Origin: Sphingomonadales bacterium | Lineage (GTDB): Bacteria > Pseudomonadota > Alphaproteobacteria > Sphingomonadales > Sphingomonadaceae | Direction: 5' to 3' | NCBI GenBank assembly: GCA_016707885.1 | Contig: JADJGU010000007.1 | Location: forward strand, 62,001-126,000 | Length of the DNA stretch: 64,000 nt | In this document: positions 37,827 through 47,594 of the stretch, piece after piece | How the letters are laid out: each line of letters starts with the position of its first letter | Numbering within the stretch: the stretch's first letter is position 1 | Made by a program: the position numbers and the translations under genes | Notes under the pieces: generated by a model | What the model saw: the letters and a program-made list of their open reading frames with translations, nothing else | What the model was told of the DNA's origin: nothing | Databases searched by the model: none

Positions 37827-39466
37827 CAACTCCAAAAAATGAACTTTTGTTCCTCGCCCTTGGCGGGTCGGACGAGATCGGCATGAATGCCAATCTCTAT
37901 GGCTGCCAGGGTAAGTGGATTATGGCCGATCTGGGTGTGACCTTCGGCAATTCCGAATATCCCGGTATCGACTTGATCTTGCCTGATCTCGATTTTATCG
38001 AAGACCGCAAATCGGATCTGCTGGGCATCATCCTGACCCATGGCCATGAAGACCATATCGGGGCCGTGCCCTATTTTGCCGCCGAGCTGGGCGTACCGCT
38101 CTATGCAACCCCGTTCACAGCCGCTCTGATCCGCGGGAAGCTGGAGGAACAGGGCATTGCCGACGATGTCGAGTTGAACGTCATCCCCATGGGCCATGCG
38201 TTCCAGCTTGGCCCCTTTGGAATCAAGCTGATGCCCTTGGCACACTCGATCCTGGAAATGAGCGCGCTGCTCATCGACACGCCCTATGGCAAAATTTTCC
38301 ATACCGGCGACTGGAAGCTGGATGCCGAACCGGTGATCGGGCAACCGAGCACTGAGGAGCAACTGCGCGCTGTTGGTGACGAGGGCATATTGGCGCTGGT
38401 GTGCGATTCCACCAATGTCTTCAATTCCGGCGACAGCGGCAGTGAAGGCAGCGTGAAGGCCGATCTGATCAAGTCGGTGAAAGCCGCGCGCGGTCGCGTC
38501 GTCGTCACCACCTTCGCATCAAATGCAGCGCGTCTACAGACACTGGGTGAAGTTGCGCGTGAAGCGGGGCGTAAGCTGTGCTTTGCCGGGCGTTCGCTCC
38601 AGAAAATCATCCAGGCATCACAAGCCACTGGCTATCTCAAGGACTTGCCAGAGCTGGTCGATATGGAGGCTGTCGACGGACTGCCCCGGCATGAAGTCAT
38701 GGTCGTCGCCACCGGCGGGCAGGGTGAGGCAAGGGCGGCCTTGGCGCGCATTGCCGAAGGCAATCATCCGGTGAAGCTGGAAGAGGGCGATACCGTCATC
38801 TTTTCATCCAAGCAGATTCCCGGTAACGAAATTGCCATCGGTCATGTGATGAACCATCTGGCGCGACGCAACATCCTGACCGTTACCGAAAAGCAGGCGC
38901 ATGTGCATGTGTCCGGCCATCCGGGGCGTCCGGAACTGGCCAAGCTCTATGAATGGATCCGCCCGCAAATATTGGTACCCGTTCATGGCGAGCGCCGCCA
39001 CATGGCGGAACAAGCCCGTTTCGGATTGCAGCAGGGGATTGCCCAGGCCATCGTTCAATCCAATGGCGACGTCGTCCGTCTTGCGCCCAAGGGGCCTGAA
39101 AAGATTGGCGAAGAACATACCGGTCGCCTTGCCGTGGATGGCGATACCATCATTGCCGCCAATGGCGATACCATCAACCAGCGCCGCCGCCTGTCCTGGT
39201 ATGGTCTTGTCAGCGTAGCGATAGCGCTCGATGGCGATGACAATCTGCTAGGTGATCCCGTTATCCGAGTTCATGGCGTTCCGATCGAGGAGGATCTTGA
39301 AGATTTTCTGGATGAAGCCGGTTTGGCTATCGAAAAAACGGTCAAGGAATGGCGCGGCGATATGGATAGTCTGCGCGAATCCGTCCGGCTTGCGGTGCGG
39401 CGCGTTGCGACCAGCTGGACAGGTAAGAAACCGATTGTGGATGTGTTGATCGTGGAGACAGCATGA
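37823..39466 (+). CDS. rnj: Ribonuclease J
   Basis: Metallo-beta-lactamase/beta-CASP nuclease acting in 5'-3' RNA decay and rRNA maturation. The 547 residues begin LGGSDEIGMNANLYG. The metal site is THGHEDHIGAVPYF (H73, H75, D77, H78), with FHTGDWKLD and VCDSTNVFNSGDSGSE further on. Beta-CASP motifs TFASNAAR and VHVSGHPGRPELAKLYEW follow, and a C-terminal domain is present. Its position after coaX is common in sphingomonads. It overlaps the DUF1467 gene by four bases. Confidence 0.94.
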   Translation: MTTPKNELLFLALGGSDEIGMNANLYGCQGKWIMADLGVTFGNSEYPGIDLILPDLDFIEDRKSDLLGIILTHGHEDHIGAVPYFAAELGVPLYATPFTAALIRGKLEEQGIADDVELNVIPMGHAFQLGPFGIKLMPLAHSILEMSALLIDTPYGKIFHTGDWKLDAEPVIGQPSTEEQLRAVGDEGILALVCDSTNVFNSGDSGSEGSVKADLIKSVKAARGRVVVTTFASNAARLQTLGEVAREAGRKLCFAGRSLQKIIQASQATGYLKDLPELVDMEAVDGLPRHEVMVVATGGQGEARAALARIAEGNHPVKLEEGDTVIFSSKQIPGNEIAIGHVMNHLARRNILTVTEKQAHVHVSGHPGRPELAKLYEWIRPQILVPVHGERRHMAEQARFGLQQGIAQAIVQSNGDVVRLAPKGPEKIGEEHTGRLAVDGDTIIAANGDTINQRRRLSWYGLVSVAIALDGDDNLLGDPVIRVHGVPIEEDLEDFLDEAGLAIEKTVKEWRGDMDSLRESVRLAVRRVATSWTGKKPIVDVLIVETA

Positions 39467-39735
39467 ACTGGTTCTCGATTTTTGCAATTTACTCGCTGTT
39501 CTGGGTCCTCAGCGCCTTCGTCATTCTCCCCATAGGCGTGCGCACGCATGAAGAATTGGGCATGGAAAAAACCGTCGGGCAGGCGGATAGCGCGCCTGGC
39601 AATTTCAGGCCGTTGCGGGTTATTGCATATACGACATTATTGTCGGCGATATTATTCGGCCTGTTCTATGCCAATTATACCTATGGCTGGATCGACAGAA
39701 CAAGCTTTGATTTTCTGGTCAAAGGACCCGAATAA
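39463..39735 (+). CDS. DUF1467 family membrane protein
   Basis: A 90-residue protein with two predicted membrane helices. The family pattern FVILPIGVRTHEELG (about 19-33) and a second helix after about 52 (VIAYTTLLSAILFGLFYANYT, read across two lines) identify DUF1467, an alphaproteobacterial family of unknown function. The ATG overlaps the RNase J stop, so it ends this operon. Its stop abuts that of the opposing coiled-coil gene. Confidence 0.85.
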   Translation: MNWFSIFAIYSLFWVLSAFVILPIGVRTHEELGMEKTVGQADSAPGNFRPLRVIAYTTLLSAILFGLFYANYTYGWIDRTSFDFLVKGPE

Positions 39736-42029
39736 TCAGTTTCTGAGGCGCTCTATGGCCTGCGCCAGCGCGACATAGAGCTTCCCGACATCCGATGACA
39801 GCAAGGTCACCCCAATGGCATTGCCGTCGCGGGTGCTGAGCAGCACACGCATCATCGCCTCGAAATCGTGGATGTAACGATTCACATGGTCGCGAAATTC
39901 AGCGTCGTCGTCATAGTGCGCCGCAATGATCTTTGCCTCGCCACTGTCGAGTAGCCGGACCGCACGGCGTGTGAATACGCCCCGGTCGCCCTTTAAATAA
40001 GCTGCCCAAGCCGTATCGGTGACTTCGTTCGAAAGAATTTTGGCGACGTCAATAGCGGCAGAATTCAGGGATTCGGTCAACAGTGCCATGCGGCGTGCAA
40101 AACCTTCATCATCAAGGCCGCCAAAGCTTGCATGGGCGGTTGAAACGCGCTGTTCTAGATTGCTGGCCATATCATCCACCAGTTTCATCTGCGCAGCGAT
40201 TTTCGTTTCAACATCTGCTGCGAGCGTCAGATTCCGGTCTAGCGCCTCACGCATTGCACTATCGAGCACCTTGACCTGACTGTCGACCGCGCTCTCGATG
40301 GCCAAGCGGTTTTGTTCGGTCAGCTTGTCGGCAATATGTGCCAATTCGCCTTCAACAATTTTGCGGCTATTGTCTGCGGCCTGCTTGGTCGTCTCGCGCA
40401 CGCGCAGCAACGATGAAACGAGCTGATCATTGGCAACACCCGAAAGGTCTTCCAGAACAGCCCGTGTGTGCGTGATCGCTGTCGAGAGTGCGTCGACCTG
40501 TTCCTGCTGGTTGGCGAAATGCTGTGACGAACTGCCCAGCAATTCTTCGATGGCTGAACGCTGGGTCGCGACCAGCTCTTCAAGCGAGGAAATCGAGGAT
40601 AGCAGGGCATTACTGCCCGCATCTGCCTGCTGAAGTTCGCTACGCACCGCTTCAAATGCTGTTCGCGTGTCGGCAAAGCGGCCCTCGATCTGGCCAAGAT
40701 GGCCGATCAGGGCTTCAGAAGTTTCATTGGTGATAGTCGCCAAGCCATTTTGCATATCGGCGACCTTTGCAATCAAACCCTCGGTTTGCGCCTGCGTTAC
40801 GATCAGGTTTTCCCCAGTTCGCCGCTCTTGCCCGAAAGGGCCGATACTGCAAAGGCCAGCCTGGCAATCTGGTCGGTGGCATCTTCGTTAAAATCGGCGA
40901 GATGCGACTTGCAGTCCGTAATCGACGATTTGACCCGTTCGACAAGTGCAGAACTGCTCGCGTCTTGCGCATCAGTAACTGCTTCAAGATGGGCTATAGA
41001 AGTGCCCAGTTCATCCAGATTTCCGGCCAGTCTTTGATGGCTATCGGACACCCGTGCGTCGATTTTCGCGGCTATGTCGGTGATGCGTTGCTCGACATTT
41101 CCAACGCTGTCAGCGAGTTGTGCGAGCAAATTGGATGCGCGGCTTTCGGAATCCTGCACTGAAGACGACAATTTTGCGCTGCTGTCGGTAATCCGTTTTT
41201 CCAGCGCATTTGCGCTGCTGTTGATGCTGGTATCCAGGGCACCCAGATGATCTCCAGCCAAAGCGGCCTTTTCGTCCATGATGGCCAATGCACTGATGAT
41301 GGATTGGATCTGGCTGTGCGCCGTGTTTCCGGCAATGCCGATCTGGTTGGTCGCATCCTTTGCTGCGCTGGTCACGACAGGAAGGTGGTTGCGCAATTGT
41401 TCAACATTGGTGACCGCGGCATTGCTGGCGACTTGCAGCATTTTGGCGCGTTCGTCTGAATCGCTCAATGCCGTGGACAGTTGCTCGGCCGCTTCGGTCA
41501 GGCGCTGTGCGGACAAGCGGCCAATGGATTCAAGCTCCCGCGCATTCTCGGCAAGAAATGAACGGGCGAGGGCAATTTCGCCATTCACATTCCGCATCCG
41601 TGTTTCAAGCGTTTCGCTCTCGCTGCGCAACAAAGCTGCCACATCGCCAAAACGACGGGCTTCGGTCGAGCTTAGTCGCATCGCCAGCAGCCACAGAACC
41701 GCAATCAGCGCGGTCGGCACCGACCAGCCTATAATCAATTCGCTGGCCCTGACTGGTGTCGGAAGCGACATAATTTCGGCCAAATGGCCCCAGATGAAAA
41801 ATCCGGTCCAGCCCAATGCCGCTATGGAGAGTATGCTGAACAGCGCGATCCTGCCCCATGGACGGCGTTGGACCGGCTCATCCTGCCAATCCTCTTCGCC
41901 ATAATAGACTGAATCAGCGGTATTTTCCTGCTCATCCTGAAAGGCGACTGGGCTGCTTTCGGCAGCTTCAATAACGTTCGCATCGCCTTGCGAACGATTG
42001 ATCTCGACGATTTTGGAATGTGCCGTCAT
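39736..42029 (-). pseudogene. Membrane-anchored long coiled-coil protein, frameshifted by one base
   Basis: Two leftward frames join into a protein of about 764 residues. The first (from 42029) has an acidic cytoplasmic N-terminus (1-58), two membrane helices (about 60-82 and 98-118) and several hundred residues of coiled coil. It stops at 40803. Adding one G to the GGGG run at 40812-40815 (opposite strand) reads GENLIVTQAQTEG and joins the second frame, which ends in a globular domain with YLKGDRGVFTRRAVRLLDSG. The layout of two helices plus a very long coiled coil resembles alphaproteobacterial cell-pole proteins such as TipN, but sequence identity was not tested. The homopolymer makes a consensus error plausible. 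Confidence 0.75.
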
Positions 42030-42098
42030 GGGACATGTTTACCATATTTTAGAGCTCGTGAAACGCAAACTTAACCAAAAGACTATATCTGATGCAGA

Positions 42099-42404
42099 AT
42101 GTCGATGGAATATGGCGCATTTAACACAGCTTTGACCGCTGCCGCAGGCGATGATCCTGCGCTGATTGCCGAGTTGCGCGCCGCTTTTATCGAAAGTGCG
42201 ACGCGTCAGGTTGACCTGTTATCGCGCTCTCGATGTGATGCTAATTGGCAATATAGCTGCTATCGGATCAAAGGCTTGGCCGCCAGTTTCGGCGTATCGG
42301 AATTGATCGAACTGGCAGACGAAGCCATGGCGGGCGCTCCGGGAGATCCCGTGATTGTGAGAAAGCTCTCGACCGCACTCAAAGAGATTCAGCTGCGCGA
42401 TTGA
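42099..42404 (+). CDS. HPt-domain-like protein lacking the phospho-histidine
   Basis: A 101-residue helical protein that follows the HPt pattern: PALIAELRAAFIESATRQV then the active-site helix SCYRIKGLAASFGVSELIEL. In true HPt domains the Lys-Gly is preceded three residues earlier by the phosphorylated His (H-x-L-K-G); here that position is Tyr (Y55). It is therefore unlikely to carry a phosphoryl group by the usual route. It starts a rightward cluster that later includes a kinase-like protein with the same kind of loss, and is divergent from the coiled-coil gene. An alternative start is the ATG at 42105. Confidence 0.7.
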   Translation: MSMEYGAFNTALTAAAGDDPALIAELRAAFIESATRQVDLLSRSRCDANWQYSCYRIKGLAASFGVSELIELADEAMAGAPGDPVIVRKLSTALKEIQLRD

Positions 42405-42457
42405 CCGTCTGAGCCGTTTTTGCTTGGCAAAACGTCCGTCCGCGCCATAGCGGAACG

Positions 42458-42952
42458 ATGGCCTCAATTGTCGAACAGGAAGCATCTTCGCCGCTCGTCT
42501 TATTATGCGTCGGCGGCGGTGTCGAAGGCGCGCCGCATCCCGCTTTCCAATCTATGCTGGGCAAGCCCTTTTTGTTTCATCAGTTGAAGCAGCTGGAAAG
42601 GCTGGGCGTATCAAAGGTTGCTGTTTCGGTGGAATCGGTTCCGCCAGCGCTGCCGACTATTGTCGAACAACTCGATCGGCCCGGGTTCAACATCCGCATA
42701 TTGCGGACACCCGCCGATCTGACCGCGCTGGTTACCGACAGCCAGCCTGTTTTCGTCAAATCAGCCGATGTGCAGGTCAGCGACGACATTCTCGTCGGCC
42801 TGTTGCAACGCACGGGACGCTTCGTCACGCGACTTCCCGAACAGCCTGAACATTCCGCCTTTGAGCGCATTGACCTCGCCAGTCGCTGGGCGGGTCTCGC
42901 CATGATAGATGGCATGATTGCCCGTCAGGCCAGCGTCATTCCGGAAGGTTGA
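42458..42952 (+). CDS. Nucleotidyltransferase-like domain protein (possibly 5' part of a longer gene)
   Basis: A 164-residue alpha/beta protein. LLCVGGGVEGAPHPAFQ, KPFLFHQLKQLERLGVSKVA and VFVKSADVQVSDDIL resemble the GT-A/NTP-transferase fold, but the usual G-x-G-x-R loop is not intact. It ends at a TGA that overlaps the TTG start proposed for the following frame. The next frame starts with residues that would complete this fold, so the two may be one gene of about 400 codons broken by a missing G at 42947-42948. Confidence 0.6.
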   Translation: MASIVEQEASSPLVLLCVGGGVEGAPHPAFQSMLGKPFLFHQLKQLERLGVSKVAVSVESVPPALPTIVEQLDRPGFNIRILRTPADLTALVTDSQPVFVKSADVQVSDDILVGLLQRTGRFVTRLPEQPEHSAFERIDLASRWAGLAMIDGMIARQASVIPEG

Positions 42953-43650
42953 GCCTCGGATTCCGTCTGCTGAGACAGGCCTTGCAGTCTGGCGTGCCGC
43001 TGCAGGATATGGAGGCTGGCCTCGTTCTCGACAAACGATTGAGCAAGATTGACGGTGCCGTAACGGTTCAAATTGCAGAAGAACATCTCCTCCCCGCCAG
43101 TCTCGATAGCGAAGATGTTGTTGGTAAGGGCCTGAGCAGAATTGGTCGAAAATGGTTGCCCGCTATCTTGGCGCGTCCATGGGCCGTGATGGCAACGGCG
43201 CTTTCGGTTCCAGCGCTTTCTGCAGTTTCTGCTTCATTGGGCTATTTTGAATACATTGTCGGTGCGGCGGCGGCGGGTGCGCTGGCGCTTGTCCTTTCGC
43301 CTTTGCGCAAACTGTGTCTGTCGGCTGACTATCGCAGCCGCAGGGATTATATCGGCCATGCTTCCCTGGGATTGCTCGCGCTTGCTCTCGCTCTGATATT
43401 GTGGGCCACAGGCGAAGCGCCTTTGGACCGCCTGTTTCTGACTGCATTATTGGCTTTGGCGTTCTGGATGCAGAAGACCTTGGGGCAGCGCCGACTTTCG
43501 CAGCAATTCTCCCTCATTCCGATTGCTCTGTTGCTGACTGGCGCGAGTGCCGCGGGCCTTGTTGTACCGGCGCTGAAGGCGGTTCTGCTAATCAAGTTCG
43601 CCTTGCTTGTGCTCGACGCGAGAAAAACGCCGGAAACCAATCAGAGTTAA
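42949..43650 (+). CDS. Integral membrane protein (possibly 3' part of the preceding gene)
   Basis: A 233-residue frame. The first 70 residues (LRQALQSGVPLQDMEAGLVL, then DGAVTVQIAEEHL) look soluble and continue the alpha/beta fold of the preceding gene. Five or six membrane helices follow from about 78 to 225. Its only start near the preceding stop is TTG. The alternative, one fused NTP-transferase/membrane protein, is reached by inserting one G in the GG at 42947-42948 (reading EGLSLGFRLLRQ). The membrane part has no CDP-alcohol phosphotransferase motif. Confidence 0.6.
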   Translation: MSLGFRLLRQALQSGVPLQDMEAGLVLDKRLSKIDGAVTVQIAEEHLLPASLDSEDVVGKGLSRIGRKWLPAILARPWAVMATALSVPALSAVSASLGYFEYIVGAAAAGALALVLSPLRKLCLSADYRSRRDYIGHASLGLLALALALILWATGEAPLDRLFLTALLALAFWMQKTLGQRRLSQQFSLIPIALLLTGASAAGLVVPALKAVLLIKFALLVLDARKTPETNQS

Positions 43651-43713
43651 AGGCTAATTAACCCCGAAACGCCTATGTTGGCGTGTCAAAAACGGTAAAT
43701 CGGAACGCAACAA

Positions 43714-44673
43714 TTGGCGAACGATGCAGGTAACGACCTATTACGGGCCGCGACAGCCTGTGCGGCAGACGCACAGCTGCTGTGCGAGGACTTGTCGTAT
43801 CTGCTGTTCCCACGCGTATTGGAAACCCCCAGCGAAGAACTTCAGGCCTCGCTGCTCTTCACGCTTCGTCAGATTGTCAGCGGTGTCGAGCAATTGCTCG
43901 GGCTGACGACGGATAGCGATGCCGACCCGCAAAGCTGGAAGATTTTGAGCAAGGCTGGGTTGCTGCGCGAACCGCGACTCATTGAATATTGCCTGGCCCG
44001 CATCGCCGAAGAAAATCTGCAGGAACGGATGGATGCCGCGCGGTTTGAGCCGCTTGAGCAACTGCCGGCCAAGCTGGCACTATCGGGGGATGCCAATCTG
44101 CAGGGCCTGGCGGTCACTTTTCTGGCGGCCGAAGGGGCGAGCCGAGGGAACCGGCCCATTGGCATAGCAAGGCAATTGCCGGCCGACCTTCTGCATTTAC
44201 TGGTCTGGCGCGTCATCGCAGTTTTCCGAACCGATGCGGAATGCGACGATGATGACGCGGCCGCCCTGATAGGCGCGGGGCATCGGATATTGGCTGGGCA
44301 TGATGAAGCGCAAACGCTGCAGGCGGCCGCTGCCAAACTGGCCTTTTCACTGTCAGACGCTGCGCGGGCCGAGTTGCTTGATCCGGCTACTGCCGGGATA
44401 CCCCTGTTCGTTGCCGCGATTGTGCAGGAATTCGATCTGCATTTTGATCGCGTCATGCGCCTCATCGAAGAAAATTCCGCTGCGCCGTTTTTGACAATAT
44501 TGCGCGCACGCGATCTCGATATTGACGCGGCTTCGCAACAACTGACTTTGTTGCGCGGGCAACGGAAAGATGATTTCCAGCTTCCGGCATATGTGCGCAG
44601 CTTTACGCAGTTGTCGCCGCAAGAGGCACGTCGGCAAATCAGCTTTTGGCGCTATGGCGGGTTTGAAAACTGA
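43714..44673 (+). CDS. DUF2336 domain protein
   Basis: A 319-residue all-helical protein with HEAT-like repeats, matching the alphaproteobacterial DUF2336 family. It begins at TTG (43714) because no ATG in frame gives the N-terminus NDAGNDLLRAATACAAD. Family members often sit near two-component genes; here the gene shares a base with the next gene's start (TGATG), a kinase-like gene. The role is unknown, perhaps a scaffold or partner for signalling. Confidence 0.75.
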   Translation: MANDAGNDLLRAATACAADAQLLCEDLSYLLFPRVLETPSEELQASLLFTLRQIVSGVEQLLGLTTDSDADPQSWKILSKAGLLREPRLIEYCLARIAEENLQERMDAARFEPLEQLPAKLALSGDANLQGLAVTFLAAEGASRGNRPIGIARQLPADLLHLLVWRVIAVFRTDAECDDDDAAALIGAGHRILAGHDEAQTLQAAAAKLAFSLSDAARAELLDPATAGIPLFVAAIVQEFDLHFDRVMRLIEENSAAPFLTILRARDLDIDAASQQLTLLRGQRKDDFQLPAYVRSFTQLSPQEARRQISFWRYGGFEN

Positions 44674-46034
44674 TGCCGGCCCGCCCGCCTTTTCTCGCCA
44701 TTCCAATCAAGGCGCTTTGCGACCTGGATGGTCGCCTGCTGTCCGCTGATCCGCAACTGCGCCGCCTGCACGACGAAAGCGGCGGGGTTGAAGGTGGCAT
44801 ATTGGCGGTGCCCAAATTGCTCGAACTGGTGCATTTGAGCGCCAAGACCGGGGTCCGTGTTGAACGCCTGGTACGCGTCGCCGACCGGACGCACGACCTT
44901 GATCTTTGGGTCGAGGCGCAGCCAACGGTCGAAGGCATAAGGCTGTCGATTTTGGGATGGCATGAACATCTTTGGGGGCCCGATGCGTCCGCCGAGGCGG
45001 CGACCATAGCGGCCAGCCCCTATCGCATGACAACACGCACAGCCCTGTCGATCGCACCCAATGGCCTGGTGATCCGCGCAACGGCGAGCATCCGCTCATT
45101 ATTTGGCGGCGTCGTACAAGGCAGGCGTATCGAGGATTTGCTGCAGCTCAAGTCGGCCGAATTGTCGTGGAGCGATCTGCTGGCCCAATGCGAAACCATC
45201 GGTCCGCTGCCCGTCATCACCCCCAACGGAACCGCATTACTTTTTTCCGCTGATCCTGCGGTCAACGACAAAGGGAAATTGGTCGGCTTTCATGCGCGGT
45301 TTGTCGAGGCGTCAATGCTGGCCCCGCCGGAATTAGAACCGTCCGCGATATCGGGTGGCTCCGGCCTCGGCTTCGGACGCCAATTTGCGTCGGCAGTGCG
45401 GCAGCCGCTGAGCCGGATCATGGCCAATGCCCAGACCATTGGATCGCGTCTGAATGGACATATTGATGAAAGCTATGCCGGCTATGCGCAGGATATCGCA
45501 ACGGCTGCGCGCCATTTGTCCGAACTGGTTGGCGATCTGGAGGATCTGGACGCGATCGACCGGGCCGATTTCAACGTGGCGAGCGAACAGGTTGAACTGG
45601 GCGATATTGCACGCCGGGTTGGCGGTCTGTTGGCGCTCAAGGCCGCTGACCATCATATCGAACTGGTGCTGCCCCCTGCTGACTTGAAAGTGCCGGTGAT
45701 CGGCGAGTTTCGCCGGATTTTGCAGATTGTCCTTAATCTGGTCGGTAACGCGATACGCTATGCGCCTGATGGCAGCATGGTTACCGTATCAATCAATCCA
45801 CAATCATCGTCGCTTTCCGTCTCTGACCAGGGGCAGGGCATCAAGGCCGAAGACCGGCAGCGCGTCTTTGAAAAGTTCGAACGCCTCGGCCGCAGCGGCG
45901 ATGGTGGCAGCGGACTGGGTCTCTATATCTCACGCCGATTGGCGCGCGCGATGCACGGCGAACTGGTGGTCGGGGAAAGCCCGGAAGGCGGAGCGATGTT
46001 TACGCTCAGCCTTCCGAAAGCCAATCTGATTTAG
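44673..46034 (+). CDS. Sensor-histidine-kinase-like protein lacking the phospho-histidine
   Basis: A 453-residue cytosolic protein with a PAS-like N-terminal half (about 1-215) and a kinase-type C-terminal half. The dimerisation helix reads FASAVRQPLSRIMANAQ where kinases have HELRTPL; the phospho-acceptor position is Ser240. The ATP-binding domain is otherwise intact: N box LVGNAIRYAPDG, G1 VSDQGQGIK, F box VFEKFERLGR and G2 GSGLGLYISRRLA. It may bind ATP and signal without autophosphorylation, or phosphorylate elsewhere. Its stop overlaps that of gltA on the other strand. Confidence 0.8.
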   Translation: MPARPPFLAIPIKALCDLDGRLLSADPQLRRLHDESGGVEGGILAVPKLLELVHLSAKTGVRVERLVRVADRTHDLDLWVEAQPTVEGIRLSILGWHEHLWGPDASAEAATIAASPYRMTTRTALSIAPNGLVIRATASIRSLFGGVVQGRRIEDLLQLKSAELSWSDLLAQCETIGPLPVITPNGTALLFSADPAVNDKGKLVGFHARFVEASMLAPPELEPSAISGGSGLGFGRQFASAVRQPLSRIMANAQTIGSRLNGHIDESYAGYAQDIATAARHLSELVGDLEDLDAIDRADFNVASEQVELGDIARRVGGLLALKAADHHIELVLPPADLKVPVIGEFRRILQIVLNLVGNAIRYAPDGSMVTVSINPQSSSLSVSDQGQGIKAEDRQRVFEKFERLGRSGDGGSGLGLYISRRLARAMHGELVVGESPEGGAMFTLSLPKANLI

Positions 46035-47317
46035 CGCTTGCTGACCGGCACGTAAGGACGTGCAGTCGGGCCAGTGTACAACTGGCGCGGACGTCCGATT
46101 TTCTGGCCGGGATCGGAAATCATTTCATTCCACTGCGCCACCCAGCCCACAGTGCGGGCGAGGGCGAAGAGAACGGTAAACATCGTGGTCGGGAAACCGA
46201 TCGCCGACAATATGATACCCGAATAGAAATCGACATTCGGGAACAGCTTCTTCTCGATGAAATAGGGGTCGTTGAGCGCCATTTCCTCAAGCTGCATCGC
46301 GACTTCGAAAATGGGGTCATTGACCTTCAGCGCGGTCAGCACTTCACGCACCGTCTTCTGCATGACAGTCGCACGCGGATCATAATTTTTATACACGCGG
46401 TGGCCAAAGCCCATCAGGCGGAACGGATCATTCTTGTCCTTGGCGCGCGCGATATAGTGGGGAATCTTGTCGGGCGTGCCGATTTCGCGCAGCATGTTGA
46501 GCGCCGCTTCATTGGCACCACCATGGGCCGGGCCCCACAGACAGGCGATGCCCGCTGCGATACAGGCAAAGGGATTGGCACCCGAAGAACCGGCAAGGCG
46601 TACGGTGGAGGTCGACGCATTCTGCTCATGGTCGGCATGAAGGATGAAAATGCGGTCGAGTGCCTGCTCGACGGCGGGAATGACTTCATATTCTTCAGCC
46701 GGAACGCCAAAGGTCATGCGCAGGAAGTTCCCGGTGTAAGACAGCTTGTTGTCGGGATAGATGAAGGGCTGACCGACCGAATATTTATAAGCCATCGCCG
46801 CAATGGTCGGCATTTTGGCAATCAGACGGTGGCTGGCAATCTTGCGCTGCACAGGATCGGCAATGTCGGTCGAGTCATGATAGAATGCCGACAGGGCACC
46901 AACCACACCGCACATAATCGCCATCGGGTGCGCGTCGCGACGGAAACCACGGTAGAAAGTCGCCAACTGCTCGTGCAACATTGTGTGGCGCGAAATGGTG
47001 TAACTGAAATCGTCCAGTTCCTGCTTTGACGGCAGTTCGCCGTTCAGAAGCAGATAGGAAACTTCCATGAAGCTCGACTCTTCGGACAGTTCCTCGATCG
47101 AATAGCCGCGGTGCAACAACACGCCTTCATCGCCATCGATATAGGTCAACTGCGATTCACAGCTGGCGGTTGAGGTAAAGCCCGGGTCAAAGGTGAAGCA
47201 ATCTGTCTGGGCATATAGCTTGCGGATGTCGATAACATCCGGACCCACTGTCCCCGACACCACTGGCAGGTCGACCTGCTGGTCACCCAAGTTGAGAGTC
47301 GCAACCTTGTTTGTCAT
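46031..47317 (-). CDS. gltA: Citrate synthase
   Basis: Entry enzyme of the TCA cycle, type II hexameric class by length. The 428 residues contain HRGYSIEELSE, the active-site HADHEQNASTSTVRLAGSSG (H at about 267), GPAHGGANEAAL (second His) and GFGHRVYKNYDPRA (third His), with the catalytic Asp in PNVDFYSG. The start at 47317 (MTNKVATLNLGD) is chosen because the upstream five residues do not fit the family. It is divergent from comEC across a 277-base gap. Confidence 0.96.
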   Translation of the reverse strand: MTNKVATLNLGDQQVDLPVVSGTVGPDVIDIRKLYAQTDCFTFDPGFTSTASCESQLTYIDGDEGVLLHRGYSIEELSEESSFMEVSYLLLNGELPSKQELDDFSYTISRHTMLHEQLATFYRGFRRDAHPMAIMCGVVGALSAFYHDSTDIADPVQRKIASHRLIAKMPTIAAMAYKYSVGQPFIYPDNKLSYTGNFLRMTFGVPAEEYEVIPAVEQALDRIFILHADHEQNASTSTVRLAGSSGANPFACIAAGIACLWGPAHGGANEAALNMLREIGTPDKIPHYIARAKDKNDPFRLMGFGHRVYKNYDPRATVMQKTVREVLTALKVNDPIFEVAMQLEEMALNDPYFIEKKLFPNVDFYSGIILSAIGFPTTMFTVLFALARTVGWVAQWNEMISDPGQKIGRPRQLYTGPTARPYVPVSKR

Positions 47318-47594
47318 GCGCGTTCCATTCACTCATTTGGCCGGAGAAAGCCGATTTCATTTACTCCTGTCAAACCGCCAAATCCGGTTGTTTTTATAGT
47401 TTTGGCAGCCTCACAAGAGGCGGGAGACGAAAATACAGGCATAGCAAGACCGAGGTCGGAATATGCCCCTTGTCGCGGCTTCCTTGCGCAGTTTTGTGCG
47501 GCGCGTCAAGGGCATCGAAAACGGCTTGTTTCTCGTTAAAACACAAGCATAACAGACTTTGTGGTGGTGCACTGGTTTCAGGGCTGGCCGCAAC

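Noticed and set aside
47345..47373. TTGACA-like sequence as the gltA promoter on the minus strand
   Set aside because: With a 17-base spacer the -10 would be CTTTCT, too far from consensus to annotate.
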